Shown here piece by piece: positions 21,514 to 32,745 of a stretch of 64,000 bases of DNA. Position 1 is the first letter of the stretch. The number at the start of each line of letters is the position of its first letter. The notes below the pieces were generated by a model. That model saw nothing but the letters and a program-made list of their open reading frames with translations. It was not told the origin of the DNA and searched no databases. A program made the position numbers and the translations under genes. Origin of the DNA: Achatina immaculata (Eukaryota; Mollusca; Gastropoda; Stylommatophora; Achatinidae); NCBI GenBank assembly GCA_009760885.1, contig CM019718.1:32434030-32498029 (forward strand), written 5' to 3'.

Positions 21514-22601
21514 CTTCTTCTTCTTCTTCTTCGTTTGCTTCTACCACCAAAACCGCACTGTGATCCTACTGAATTTACCCCTGTGGTCCTCGTTAGGTCT
21601 TGTGGTCTCCTGTGTGGTCCCCGAAAGGAGATCCACGTGAGGACCACAAGGGGTTCAGAGTATCACAGGGCTTTAGCCTGTATTCTTGGTGGGTCTCCGA
21701 AGCGGGATTGCGTGACACCGTGGTTTTCATTGCACCAGTTTAGTCTAGGGTTGGACTTTCTCACCGGAAGACCTCGACGTGTTTAGGATATCAGTGCATC
21801 CCCGCTGGGTGAGAGGCGGTAGCCCACCTAGGCCAGAGTTGGACTTTCTCACCGGAAAACCTCGACGTGTTTTGAGATACCCGTGTATCACCGCCGTGTG
21901 AGAGGTGGTTGCCCATCCAGTCCAGAGTTGGACTTTCTCACCAGAAAACCTCAGCGTGATTAGGATACGCAAACATCCCCGCTGGGTGAGAGGTGGTTGC
22001 CTATCTAGACTGCCCTGGTCCAGTGTCTCCGACTTCAGCATTTTGCGGTCGTGGCCGCTACCCTTCCTAGTTATGACCAGGATGGAGCTTTTGTCCAGGA
22101 GGAAGAATCCTCGCCACTAGTGACTTCTACCCCTGGGTTGAGCCGGTTTAGGCATATTATCCCAGTATGGGCGTGTTTGGGACGTGACCGACCTCTAGAA
22201 CAGAGGTACTGTGACATGCATAGCCTTCAACATTCACCCCTGGTGTGTGCCGGTTTAGGCATATTTCACCAGTGTAGGTGTATATCAGGCGTGACCGACC
22301 TCTAGAGCGGAGGTGGCATGACATGTCTAGCCACCAAGTTCCACCCCTGGTGTGTGCCGGTTTAGGCATATTTCACCAGTGTAGGTGTATTACGGACGTG
22401 GGCGGCCTCTAGAGCAGAGGTGCCGTGGTATGTATAGCTCTCGCAGCGATACTACTGGACATACCAGTTAAACTTCACTTTCCACCACCTTTTCCCATCG
22501 GCGCCGCACAGCAACCTTTATTTCTTTTCCGCATTTTCTTCCTTGACCAGGAGGAGCTTCACTCCACGCGCGGCATTTGAAGAGTCTCGCCAGCAGTGTC
22601 T
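21514..22601 (-). mobile_element. R1 retroposon, about 1.09 kb, with 12-bp TSD
   Basis: AATGTAATAGTT flanks it at 21502-21513 and 22602-22613. On the minus strand it starts AGACACTGCTGGCGAGACTC and ends in a (GAA)n tail (CTT run on plus, 21514-21531). It contains three modules of about 88 bp with TTGGACTTTCTCACCGG (21751, 21839, 21928 on plus) and several of about 107 bp with GCCGGTTTAGGCATATT. No protein frame of substance is visible on either strand. The structure says reverse-transcribed, probably non-autonomous element; class unknown. Confidence 0.85.
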
Positions 22602-22779
22602 AATGTAATAGTTAAATCTTACACTGTTTTGATATATTTTTTTTCCTAATTTAATTTGTATATTTGTATTAAATCAAGTGTGTGGGAAGAATGAAAGATG
22701 GAGTGATGAAGGGCAGAATGTAAGACAGGCCTGCGAGCCCAATTCTTTACCCTTGAAAAATAAAGATTATTCATTCATT

Positions 22780-23030
22780 CATTCTCTCTCTCTCTCTCTC
22801 TTTCACTCTATCTTCCTCGCTTCTCTCTCTCTTTCTTTCTCTCTTCTTCTCGCTTTTCTCTCTTATTTTTTTTCTTACCCACCCCTCTTTGCTTCTCTCT
22901 CTGCCTTTCTCCCTCTCTTTCTCTTCTCTCTCTCCCCCCCCCCCCCTTCTCTTTCGCTCTACCTCCCTCGCTTCTATCTATCTTTCTCTCTTGCTGTCGC
23001 TTTTCGCTTCGTCCTCCTCTTCCCCATGTT
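22780..23030. repeat. Polypyrimidine tract, continuation of 19975-20287
   Basis: CT-rich DNA with CTTACCCACCCCTCTTTGCT, matching the unit left of LINE-F, plus a C run near 22935-22948. Confidence 0.8.
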
Positions 23031-23121
23031 TTAAAACCCCACCCAGACTAAACCCTCACACGAGACACAAACCCGCGCGCACCCATGCACTCCCACAATA
23101 AGGAAAATAAAAAAAAAAGCA

Positions 23122-24095
23122 ACCAACAGAGAAACACCAACCATAACTAAAACTGTACAGAGAAACAATAACCACAGCTAAAACAGCACAGGGAAAACAA
23201 TAACCACACCTAAAAACCGTGCAGAGAATACAATAACCACACCTAAAACCGTACAGAGAAAACAATAACCACAGCTAAAATCGTACAGAGAAAACAATAA
23301 CCACAGATAAAACCGTACAGAGAAAACAATAACCACAGATTAAACCGTACAGAGAATACAACAACCGTACAGAGAAAACAATAACCACAGCTAAAACCGT
23401 ACAGAGAAAACAATAACCACAGTTAAAACCGTACAGAGAATACAACAACCGTACAGAGAAAACAATAACCACAGCTAAAACCGTACAGAGAATACAACAA
23501 CCGTACAGAGAAAACAATAACCACAGATAAAACCGTACAGAGAAAACAATAACCACAGCTAAAACCGTACAGAGAATACAACAACCGTACAGAGAAAACA
23601 ATAACCACACCTAAAACCGTACAGAGAAAACAATAACCACAGCTAAAACCGTACAGACAATACAACAACCGTACAGAGAAAACAATAACCACAGATAAAA
23701 CCGTACAGAGAAAACAATAACCACAGCTAAAACCGCACAGAGAAAACAATAACCACAGCTAAAACCGTACAGAGAAAACAATAATCACAGATAAAACCGT
23801 ACAGAGAAAACAATAACCACAGCTAAAACCGTACAGAGAAAACAATAACCACAGCTAAAACCGTACAGACAATACAACAACCGTACAGAGAAAACAATAA
23901 CCACAGATAAAACCGTACAGAGAAAACAATAACCACAGATAAAACCGTACAGAGAAAACAGTAACCACAGCTAAAACCGCACAGAGAAAACAATAACCAC
24001 ACCTAAAACCGTACAGAGAAAACAATAACCAGAGATAAAACCGTACAGAGAAAACAATAACCACAGCTAAAACCGTACAGATAAAACAATAACCA
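23122..24095. repeat. 34-bp minisatellite with a 22-bp insert variant, about 30 units
   Basis: Units of CAGCTAAAACCGTACAGAGA followed by AAACAATAACCACA. Some units are replaced or joined by an ACAACCGTACAGAGAAWA segment, producing a mixed higher-order pattern. Minus-strand Cys/Leu/Val-rich frames are artefacts. Confidence 0.93.
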
Positions 24096-24865
24096 GGGCC
24101 ATGGAGACCCAGCTCCAGCCTCGGTGTCCGCTACTCTCGGGTGCCCTGTTCAAACACGTGCCCCTTCATATACTTACACATAAACATGGCCACCGGGCCC
24201 CTGCCACAGCCCAGCCCCACAGATACCCCTCTGGTCTCTCCCCACACCCACCCTAGTCCAAGCTGAGTAAGATACACATGGCCATGAATAAACTTCCATC
24301 AACACCTGTAATAAATTAGCCGCTTGCTGGGGAAACAGGTATATAGACCCACAGGTAAACGAACCCGATAATTTAACAAACACACCAGGCCAGAGTAAAC
24401 CAGATCCACTTTTCTTAAGGACCACCATTCCCGTTCGTTTTAGCACGCGTCCGTGTTCAACCCCGTCAAAAATATGCCATGTCAATGTCAAACGAAGCGA
24501 GACTGTCTAGGTTACGTCCAGACATTAAGTAACCCAACCAGTTTAATAAACATTATTTATATCTTCTTCTTCTTCTTCGTACGCTCAGATTTCTAGAAAG
24601 GGAGTCGGGTTGTCTCCATGAATCCTGCTGTCAGCAGGAGGAATATTACACCTTTTGATGGCCAACATTTTATTGTTGCTCAAGTTCTGAAGTTGAATAC
24701 AGTTAGAACGGGCATAGTGAAGATTGTCGCGGTACCGGATAGTGCAGGTATTACAGCAAGCTAACCAAGGCCGGCTAAGACCCTATTCCACCAAAATGCT
24801 GTGGCACGCTGGCTAAAATATCAGACAAGCGACTTCATCCGCGCAGACTGAATTAAAACCGCTGT
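24096..24865. other. Unassigned DNA
   Basis: A minus-strand open frame of 105 codons (24491 down to 24174) has no recognisable domain. A CTT run at about 24564-24580 is followed by sequence only weakly like the R1 3' end. Nothing else is recognised. Confidence 0.35.
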
Positions 24866-24876
24866 AGCTCTCTCAG

Positions 24877-26943
24877 AAGAACTGTCTCGAGATACTGATG
24901 GCTGTACAGGAGATGACATCAGACGAACTGGCTACACAGGCCAGAGATATCTTAATAACAGCTGCTAAAGATGTGATTCTGGTAAAGAAAACACAAAAGA
25001 ATGGATGGATTATAGCAGGAACACTAGAACTGATGAAACAACGTAGAGAAATGAAGACGAAATAGAAAGTGACACAAACAAAAAAAACAGCAGAGAGGAA
25101 TATAAATCTTTAACAAAAGAAATAAGAAGAAACATCAGAAAAGACACACACACACACACACACAAAAACAATACATACAAGATTGTTGTGAAAGAATAGA
25201 AGAACATCAAAAGTGTGGAAGAGATAATGAAATGTTTAAAGAAATTACGACATTGACGAGATGTCACACCTAAGCTAAATGTAATTTGTGACCAGATGGG
25301 GAATACCTTGACAGAGACAGAGGAAATTCTAGAAAAATGGAAGGAATATTACAGAGGAATTTATGAAACAACCGACTGTGAAAGCAGAAATCAACAGTGT
25401 GAATTATTATTGGAGGAGAAAGAACCCGAACCGACAATAGAGGAAGTTTTATGGGCAATAAAGAATCTGAAAAATGGTATATCACCAGGATGTGATGAGA
25501 TAACAGCTGAACTTATTAAAGCAGGAGGAAAGGAATGTGCAACAATCTATCATGCACTATGTAAAAAGATATAGCATAAAGGTATTTGGCCAAAAGAATG
25601 GAAAAAAAAACTATATTCATACCACTGCCACAAAAGGATAACCTGAAATTATGCACAAACTACAGAACTGTTGCCCTGATTAGTCATGCCAGTAAAATTC
25701 TGTTAAAAACCATAATGGGTAGACTTCGTAAGAAAATAGAAGAAGAAGTCAATATGGTCCAAGCTGGTTTCAGGCAAGGAAGAGGAACAGGAGATCATAC
25801 TTTCAACATAAGATTAATAATAGAGAAATGCAGAGAGTTTAATGTGAATCTATATTTATCTTTTATAGACTACTCAAAGGCATTTGATTATGTACAACAC
25901 CAGAAACCTTGGGAAATAATGGAAAAAATGGGATTTCCAACACATGTGATACAATTAACATCACTACTGTATCTAGGCCAACAGGCAGCAGTAAGAATAA
26001 ATGGTGAAACAACAACTTGGTTTGACATAAAACAAGGGGTCCGTCAGGGGTGCATACTGTCGCCTTACTTATTATATAACTTGTATACTCAAAATGTAAT
26101 GATGAATGTTAGAGAAGATGTAGACAAAGAATATTATGATGCCATAACAATTGGAGGTTATGAAATACCAGAGATTAGATATGCTGATGACACAGTGTTA
26201 CTGTCCACAACACAAAAAGGAATGGAAAAACTAATTATGTCAGTGCGTAAGAACAGCGAAGAGCAAAACCTCTATCTTAATGAGATAACTAAATTGACGA
26301 TAACTGATAAAACAAATAAGGCAGTTGAAATATGTATCAATGAGGAAAACTTGGAAGAAGTGGAGAGTTTTTAATATCTTGGATCATTACTAATTAATAA
26401 TGGAGATACAATGAGGGAAATTAAAAGGAAAAATCTATCGCTCTTCAGAAAGTAAAACAACTAAAGAAGCTGTGGAGATGAACAGACAGAGGTACAAAAC
26501 TTAAGATTTTTAATGGAATGCATATTTCCCATCGCAACATATGCTTATGATACCTAGACACTTAACACAACAACCGAGAAACACATAAATGCCTTTGAAT
26601 GTAAATGCTACAGAAGAGTTCTTCAAATATAATGGACATAAAAAAGAACAAATATATCCATCATACAAGAACTTAATATTGAAGAAGGTTGACTAATAAA
26701 GAAGTTTAAAGAGAGAAAACTTAAATATTTTGGACACGTTAATTTAGGGAAGACCGTCATGGAAGGGTACATAATGGAAAAAAGAGAGAGGAAGACAAAG
26801 GCGAAAATGGCTACAAGACATCATTGATGATCTGCGAATGGATGCATCAGCAGCAGGGCATCTTGCTAACAACCGATAGGCCTACATGAGAGCTGTTAGG
26901 GAGGCAAAGTTCCGCAAGGGACATGCAAATGACTGACTGACTG
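24877..26943 (+). mobile_element. LINE-B, 5'-truncated 2.07-kb copy with 11-bp TSD
   Basis: AGCTCTCTCAG flanks the copy at 24866-24876 and 26944-26954. It lacks the endonuclease but keeps the linker, the whole RT domain, the C-terminal domain and an ACTG-type tail (GACTGACTGACTGA). A (CA)n run at 25147-25164 interrupts the linker. Confidence 0.9.
25296..26930 (+). pseudogene. Reverse transcriptase ORF of LINE-B, copy 1 (broken)
   Basis: Open stretches at 25296-25574 and 25586-26374 give the RT: NGISPGCDEITAELIKAG, IFIPLPQKDNLKLCTNYRTV, NMVQAGFRQGRGTGDHTFNI, LSFIDYSKAFDYVQHQ, IKQGVRQGCILSPYLLYNLY and EIRYADDTVLLSTTQKGMEK (near 26180), so the catalytic YADD is intact. Lesions include a stop at 25572, a frameshift in the A run near 25603, a stop in ESF-YLG at 26372, a GGA to TGA change near 26478 in the LWRGTDR motif, and many further stops. 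The last stretch encodes TEKHINAFECKCYRRVLQI. The stop in ESF-YLG and the GGA to TGA stop are shared with copy 2 at 30613. Confidence 0.92.
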
Positions 26944-26954
26944 AGCTCTCTCAG

Positions 26955-27035
26955 CTATCCAGCCTGACTGTCTCTAGATCAAGGTCTCGGTGCCAAAGTA
27001 TGTTGCAGGTAACTACCAGTACACAAAATCTAGAT
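26955..27035. other. Right flank of LINE-B
   Basis: No feature recognised. Confidence 0.3.
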
Positions 27036-27665
27036 ACAGAATCAACAAATGAAATAATGAGTCAGTTAATTAAGCAATCAAGGAATGAACCGACCAATCA
27101 ACTTTCCAGTCAATCAAGAAATGAATCAACCAGTCAACTAACCAGCCATTAAAGGAAGGAGCCGACCAATCAACTTACCAATCAATCAAGGGATGAACCA
27201 AGAAATCAACTAACGAGCCAATCAAAGAATAAACCTACCTATGAACCAACCACCCATTCAAGGAATGAATCAACCAATCAACTAACCAATTTAAAAATTT
27301 AATCAAACAGTCAATTTACCAACAACCAGTCGAGGTATGAACCGACCAGTCAACTTACCAACCAATCAAGTCATGAACCGACCAATCAGCTAGCCAACCA
27401 ACTTATCAACCAATCAAGGAATGATCAATCAAATCCCTAACCAGTCAAGAAATTAACCGACTAATAAACTAACCAACCAATCAATGAATGAACTGACCAG
27501 TCGACTTATCAACCAGTTAAGGAATGAACAATCAGTTTACCAATCAACCAAGGCATGAACAAAACTAATAAATCAAGCTAACCAGCCAAAAAACGAAACA
27601 AAACAAAAACATACCAATCAATTAGTTAGGCAACCAACCAGACAACTAACCAGTAAAGAACTGTG
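27036..27665. repeat. Degenerate 36-44-bp minisatellite
   Basis: Loose units of the type ACCAATCAACTAACCARCCA followed by ATCAAGGAATGAACC. Divergence between units is far higher than in the other arrays, so this one is older. Confidence 0.75.
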
Positions 27666-28035
27666 GAGAATCTACAGGCAAGTGAAAGCCAAGAGAAAGC
27701 GAGATATTTGTTTCTTTATTACGTGCAGAAATAAGACAAGAAAAGGACTAGAACTCTAAACCAAAAGAATAGGACTTTGGTGTTTTATAACAACTAGACA
27801 GTTGTTTAAACAACTTTAACGGTTACGCAAAAGATATAAAGATAATGGTAAAGATATAAGGATAATGATAAAGTGGGTAATTATACAGAAAGATTGAAAA
27901 CAGAACAAAGAAAGTGATGTCGCCTCGTGACCTGATAACACATTTGGCAGTGTGACATTTTGCTATGAATAATTGGGTCATGTTTGTAAAACCCACGTGG
28001 GCAGGTGAGATGATATCAGTCAGTGTTACAATTTC
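27666..28035. other. Unassigned DNA
   Basis: Two short direct copies of AAAGATATAARGATAATG near 27830-27870; nothing else. Confidence 0.35.
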
Positions 28036-28462
28036 TTGACTTGTGTGTCGTGTTGTGTGTTGTTTTGTGTGTACTGTGTTGTGTCTTGTGTGGTGTTGTG
28101 TGTGCTGTGTTGTCTGTGCTGTGTTATGTGTGCTGTGTTGTGTTGTGCATGTTGTGTGTGCTGTGTTGTGTGCTGTTCATGTTGTGTGCCATGTGTGTAC
28201 TGTGTGTTGTGTGCTGTGTGTGTTGTGTGTATGTATTGTGTGTATATGTTGTGTGTGTGCTGTTTGTTGCTTGTTGTGTGTGTTGTGTGTATATGTTGTG
28301 TGTTGTGTGTTTGTTGTATGTCTGTGTTGTGTGTGTTGTGTGTATCCGTGTGTATGTGTTGTGTGTGTTGTGTGTGTATGTTGTGTGTATGTGTTGTGTG
28401 TTGTGTTTTATGTGTATATGTTATGTGCATGTGTTGTGTGTATGTGTTGTGTGTGTTGTAAG
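28036..28462. repeat. TG-rich irregular microsatellite
   Basis: Variable GTGTTGTGTGTGYTGTGTTG strings. Cys/Val-rich frames on plus and Thr/His-rich ones on minus are artefacts. Confidence 0.92.
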
Positions 28463-29090
28463 TTGTGCTTTCAATCTCGTTGCGAATGGACAAATAATAT
28501 GGACAAATAATACTGGATATGATTCATACCACTGCCAAAAATGGGTAATCTGAAATTATGCACAAACTACAGAACTGTTGCCCTGATTAGTCATGCCAGT
28601 AAAATTCTGTTAAAAACCATAATGGGTAGACTTCGTAAGAAAATAGAAGAAGAAATCAATATAGTCCAAGCTGGTTTCAGGCAAGGAAGAGGAACAAGAG
28701 ATCATATATTCAATATAAGATTAATAATAGAGAAATGCAGAGAGTTTAATGTGAATCTATATTTATCTTTTATAGACTACACAAAGGCATTTAACTGTGT
28801 ACAACATCAGAAATTTCGGGAAATAATGAAAATGGTATTTCCAACACATTTGATACAATTAATATCACTGCTGTATCTAGATCAACAAGCAGCAGTAAGA
28901 ATAAATGAGAAAAACAACAACTTGATTTGACATAAAACAAGGGGTCCGTCAGAGGTGCGTATTGTCCCTTACTTATTTAACTTGTATACTCAAAATATAA
29001 TGAGGAATGTTAGAGAAGATGTAGACAAAGAATATTACGATGCCATAACAATTGGAGGTTATGAAATACCAGAGATTAGATATGCTGATG

Positions 29091-30534
29091 GTTCTAAGGA
29101 CTGTTATTGCCGTAGGTGGGGTGGAGAATTCGCACTCTGCTCCAATGGCGCGCGTCTCACACAGCCTCTGGCAGTCAAGTACAGCTCCTGGCCTTCTGGT
29201 GGCAAAACTGTTTAAACTGACAGGAGAAGGGATGAAGGCGAATATCTGTCGCGTAAAAACCAGATACTTAGGGTAGATGAGAGGCACGTTTGGTAGCTCA
29301 GCTACCGCTGCTGGCGAGATTCTTCAACTGCCGTGCGTGGAGCGGTGCTCCCCCCGGCCAATGAAGAAATTTGCAAATGAGGTTGCCGCGCGGCACCACT
29401 GCGGAAAAGTTGGTAGAAAGGATAAAGCGAAGCAAACAGTCAAATCACGGCACCTCTGGTCTTGAGGTCGGCAACGTCCTAAGTGCACTCATATCGGGTG
29501 AAATGTCTGAACCGGTTTAACCCAGAGGTTAAGACACTGCTGGCGAGACTCTTCGGATGTCGCGCGTGGAGTGAAGCTCCTCCCGGTCAAGGAAGAAAGT
29601 GCTGAAAAGAAATAAAGGTTGCTGTGCGGCGCCGATGGGAAAAGGTGAAGGAAAGAATAAAGTGAAGTTTAATCGGTATGTCCAGTAGTATCGCTGCGAG
29701 AGCTATACATACCACGGCACCTCTGCTCCAGAGGCCGCCCACGTCCGAAGTACATCTACACTGGTGAAATATGCCTAAACCGGCACATACCAGGGACGAA
29801 ACTTGATGGCTAGACATGTCATGCCACCTCCGCTCTAGAGGTCGGTCACGCCTGATATACACCCATACTGGTGAATTTTGCCTAAACCGGCTCACACCAG
29901 GGGTGAATCTTGAAGGCTATGCATGTCACGGTACCTCTGCTCTAGAGATCGGACACGTCACACATACGCCCATACTGGGATAATATGCCTAAACTGGCTC
30001 AACCCAGAGGTGGAAGTCACTAGTGGCGAGGATTCGTCTTCCTGGACAAAAGCTCCATCCTAGTCACAACTAGGAAGGGTAGCGGCCACGACCACAAAAT
30101 GCTGAAGTCGGAGACACTGGACCAGGGCAGTCTAGATAGGCAACCACCTCTCACCCAGCGGGGATGTTTGCGTATCTTAATCACGCTGAGGTTTCCCGGT
30201 GAGAAAGTCCAACTCCAGCCTGGATGTGCAAAACCTCTCACCCGGCGGTGATACACGGGTATCTCAAAACACGTCGAGGTTTTCCGGTGAGAAAGTCCAA
30301 CTCTAGACTAAACTGGTGCAACGAAAACCACGGTGTCACGCAATCCCGCTTCTGCGACCACCGAGAATACAGGCTCAAGCCCTGCGATACTCTGAACCTT
30401 TTGTGGTCCTCTCGGGGATCTCGTGTGGTCCTTTCGGGGACCACACAAGAGACCACAGGACTTAAGGAGGAGCACAGGCGTAAATTCAGTAGGATCACAG
30501 GGCGGTCTTGGTGGTAGAAGCGAACGAAGAAGAA

Positions 30535-30568
<34 letters not shown>

Positions 30569-30569
30569 T

Positions 30570-30605
<36 letters not shown>

Positions 30606-30612
30606 AAGAAGG
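29091..30612 (+). mobile_element. R1 retroposon, longest copy (1.52 kb), with 10-bp TSD
   Basis: TATGCTGATG is present at 29081-29090 and 30613-30622, inside the YADD codons of LINE-B. From 5' to 3' it has a unique head (29091-29300), two related CTGCTGGCGAGA blocks (29311 and 29541), 107-bp modules with CACCTCYGCTCYAGAGG (29721, 29828, 29935), two about 88-bp modules with GTGAGAAAGTCCAACTC, a conserved 3' segment with a perfect 9-bp hairpin (GTGTGGTCC, six-base loop, GGACCACAC at 30423-30446), then GTGGTAGAAGCGAACGAAGA, a (GAA)n tail and an (AGT)n run. No convincing frame exists; the longest are under about 105 codons and lack known domains. Confidence 0.86.
30423..30446 (+). other. Perfect hairpin in the R1 3' region
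   Basis: Nine paired bases with a six-base loop, about 100 bp upstream of the (GAA)n tail. The corresponding positions in the 21.6-kb and 47.9-kb copies are similar but imperfect. LINE machinery often recognises a 3' stem-loop in its template RNA; a role here is inference. Confidence 0.5.
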
Positions 30613-31317
30613 TATGCTGATGACAAAGTATTACTGTCCACAACACAAAATGAAATTGAAAAACTAATTATGTCAGTCCGTAAGAAGAGTGAAGAGCAGA
30701 ACCTCTATCTTAATGCGAAGAAAACTAAATTGATGACAACTAACAAAACAAATAATGCAGCTGAAATATATATCAATGATGAAAAAGTGGAAGAGGTGGA
30801 GAGTTTTTAATATCTTGGATCACTGCTAACTAATAATGGAGATACAATGAGGGAAATTAAAAGAAGGACATCTAACACTCTTCAGAAAGTAAAACAACCA
30901 AAGAAACTGTGGAGATGAACAGACAGAACTACAAAAATAAGATTTTTAAGGGCATGCATCTTTCCCATCGCAACATATTCCTGTGAGACCTGGACACTTA
31001 ACAAAACAGCTGAGAAACACATAAATGCCTTTGAATGTAAATGCTACAGAAGAGTTCTTCAAATATCGTGGACACAAAAAAGAACAAATATATCCATACT
31101 ACAAGAATTTAATATTGAAGAAGGCTGGCTAGTAAAGAAGATTAAAGAGAGAAAACTTAAATATTTTGGACACATTGAACGTCATGATAATCTAGAGAAG
31201 ACCGTCTTAGAAGGGTGCATAATGGGAAAAAGAAAGAGAGGAAACCAAGGCGAAGATGGCTGCAAGACATCGTCGGAGAGCTGTTATGGAGGCAAAGCTC
31301 AGCAAGGGACATGCAAA

Positions 31318-31352
<35 letters not shown>

Positions 31353-31565
31353 TGGTTACAAATGGTATAGTGTCAGATAGGATGTCAGGTATGAGGATTT
31401 GCCGAACAAACGTAGGAATAAATCTTCTTATCAAGCTCCACTACTATAAAGAAAGCATTCTTTTTTTTTTACAATTAGTCAACAAGCTGATATAAGAATA
31501 GCACATAACCTGGTGCCTTGCTCTCATGAAGGTTTTTTGTGTTGTTGTTCTAAAATATAAATTCG

Positions 31566-31965
31566 ACGGAATTGTACATGTGAGTGGCTTGTACCCGAGA
31601 CTGAGTTATACATGGGAACGTGTTGTATACGAGACCGAGCTGTACATGAGATCGGGCTGTACGTGAGACAAGCTGTACATAAGACCGGACTGTATATGAG
31701 ATCGAGCTGTGTACATGAGACCGCGCTGTACTTGAGACCGCGCTGTACTTGAGACCGAGCTGTACATGAGACCGGGGTGTACATGAGACTGGGCTATACT
31801 TGAGACCGATGTGTACAAGAGACCTAGCTGCACATGGGACCGAGTTGTACATGAGACCGAGCTGTACATGAGACCGAGCTGTATTTGAGACCGAGCTGTA
31901 CATGAGACCGAGCTGTACATGACACCGGGCTGTACATCAGACTGGGCTGTACATGAGATAGCCCT
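31566..31965. repeat. 17-bp minisatellite, about 23 units
   Basis: Units of GAGACCGAGCTGTACAT with changes such as GGGCTG, ACTTGA and GCGCTG. Minus-strand Ser/Arg/Val-rich frames are artefacts. Confidence 0.92.
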
Positions 31966-32224
31966 ATAAGGAAGCATCAGCAGTTTCTGAAGAGACTGAA
32001 CTATGGATGTCTGTAGTCTATGCAGGTCCGGACTCTATCAAGCTGGTTTGTATGAAAACATCAGTGTGTGCAAATGTATAGACAAAACTATACTATTACT
32101 AAGTATAGAAAGGCACCAGTTCTAATCATTGTGTGATTGTTGAAAGTGGAAAGAATCAAAGTATAATACCTTGTGAGATCCTAAACTGTAGTTCCGGATT
32201 TTAGACTTGATGCGATTCTAAGCT
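31966..32224. other. Unassigned DNA
   Basis: No feature recognised. Confidence 0.35.
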
Positions 32225-32745
32225 ATAGTGTCGTACTTAGACTTCGTGATATTCTAAGCTGCAATGCTGGACTGAGGGTTGGTAAAGGCCCTAAGCTGCA
32301 GTGGACTGAGGGTTGGTAAAGGCCCTAAGCTGCAGTGCTGGACTGAGGGTTGGTAAAGGGCCTAAGCTGCAGTGGACTGAGGGTTAGTAGGGGCCTAAGC
32401 TGCAATGCCGGACTGAGGGTTGGTAAGGGCCCTAAGCTGCAGTGCTGGACTGAGGGTTGGTAAAGGGCCTAAACTGCAGTGGACTGAGGGTTAGTAGGGG
32501 CCTAAGCTGCAATGCCGGACTGAGGGTTGGTAAGGGCCCTAAGCTGCAGTGCTGGACTGAGGGTTGGTAAAGGGCCTAAGCTGCAGTGCTGGACTGAGGG
32601 TTGGTAAGGGCCCTAAGCTGCAATGCTGGACTGAGGGTTGGTAGGGCCTAAGCTGCAATGCTGGACTGAGGGTTGGTAAGGGCCTAAGGTGCATTGCTGG
32701 ACTGAGGGTTGGTAAGGGCCTAAGCTACAATGCTGGATAAAGACT
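32225..32745. repeat. 37-40-bp minisatellite, about 13 units
   Basis: Units of CTAAGCTGCAGTGCTGGACT followed by GAGGGTTGGTAAAGGGC. Short variants lack GCTG, and short and long units recur in a patterned order (32340-32560). Confidence 0.92.

Larger units (their letters stand above)
20288..22782 (+). mobile_element. LINE-F, CR1/L2/Jockey-like copy with nested SINE and R1
   Basis: A 5'-truncated element that begins inside the RT C-terminal region, followed by a long 3' UTR. It ends with AATAAAGATTATTCATTC, an ATTC tetranucleotide tail preceded by a polyadenylation signal. A SINE (21078-21254) and an R1 retroposon (21514-22601) are inserted in it, each with a TSD. Polypyrimidine DNA lies on both sides. 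Confidence 0.8.
28521..31350 (+). mobile_element. LINE-B copy 2, split by an R1 insertion
   Basis: The RT part is at 28521-29090 (GNLKLCTNYRTVALISHASK, NIVQAGFRQGRGTRDHIFNI, NIMRNVREDVDKEYYDA, EIRYAD), and the rest resumes at 30613 (RRYADDKVLLSTTQNEIEK and the C-terminal domain) and ends with a (GACT)n tail at about 31318-31350. R1 occupies 29091-30612. The catalytic motif is cut exactly at YAD/D by the insertion. Additional frameshifts occur near 28925 and 28970, with stops at 30808 and 30916. No TSD was found for this copy. Confidence 0.88.

Noticed and set aside
24174..24491. 105-codon minus-strand open frame in non-repeat DNA
   Set aside because: No recognisable domain, no splice context noted, and length is compatible with chance; kept only as unassigned DNA.
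24563..24600. Further R1 tail copy after a CTT run
   Set aside because: CTTCGTACGCTCAGATTTC matches the R1 3' end only over about 10 bases; no TSD.
28023..28553. Cys/Val-rich frames on plus and Thr/His-rich on minus
   Set aside because: TG/CA-rich microsatellite composition.
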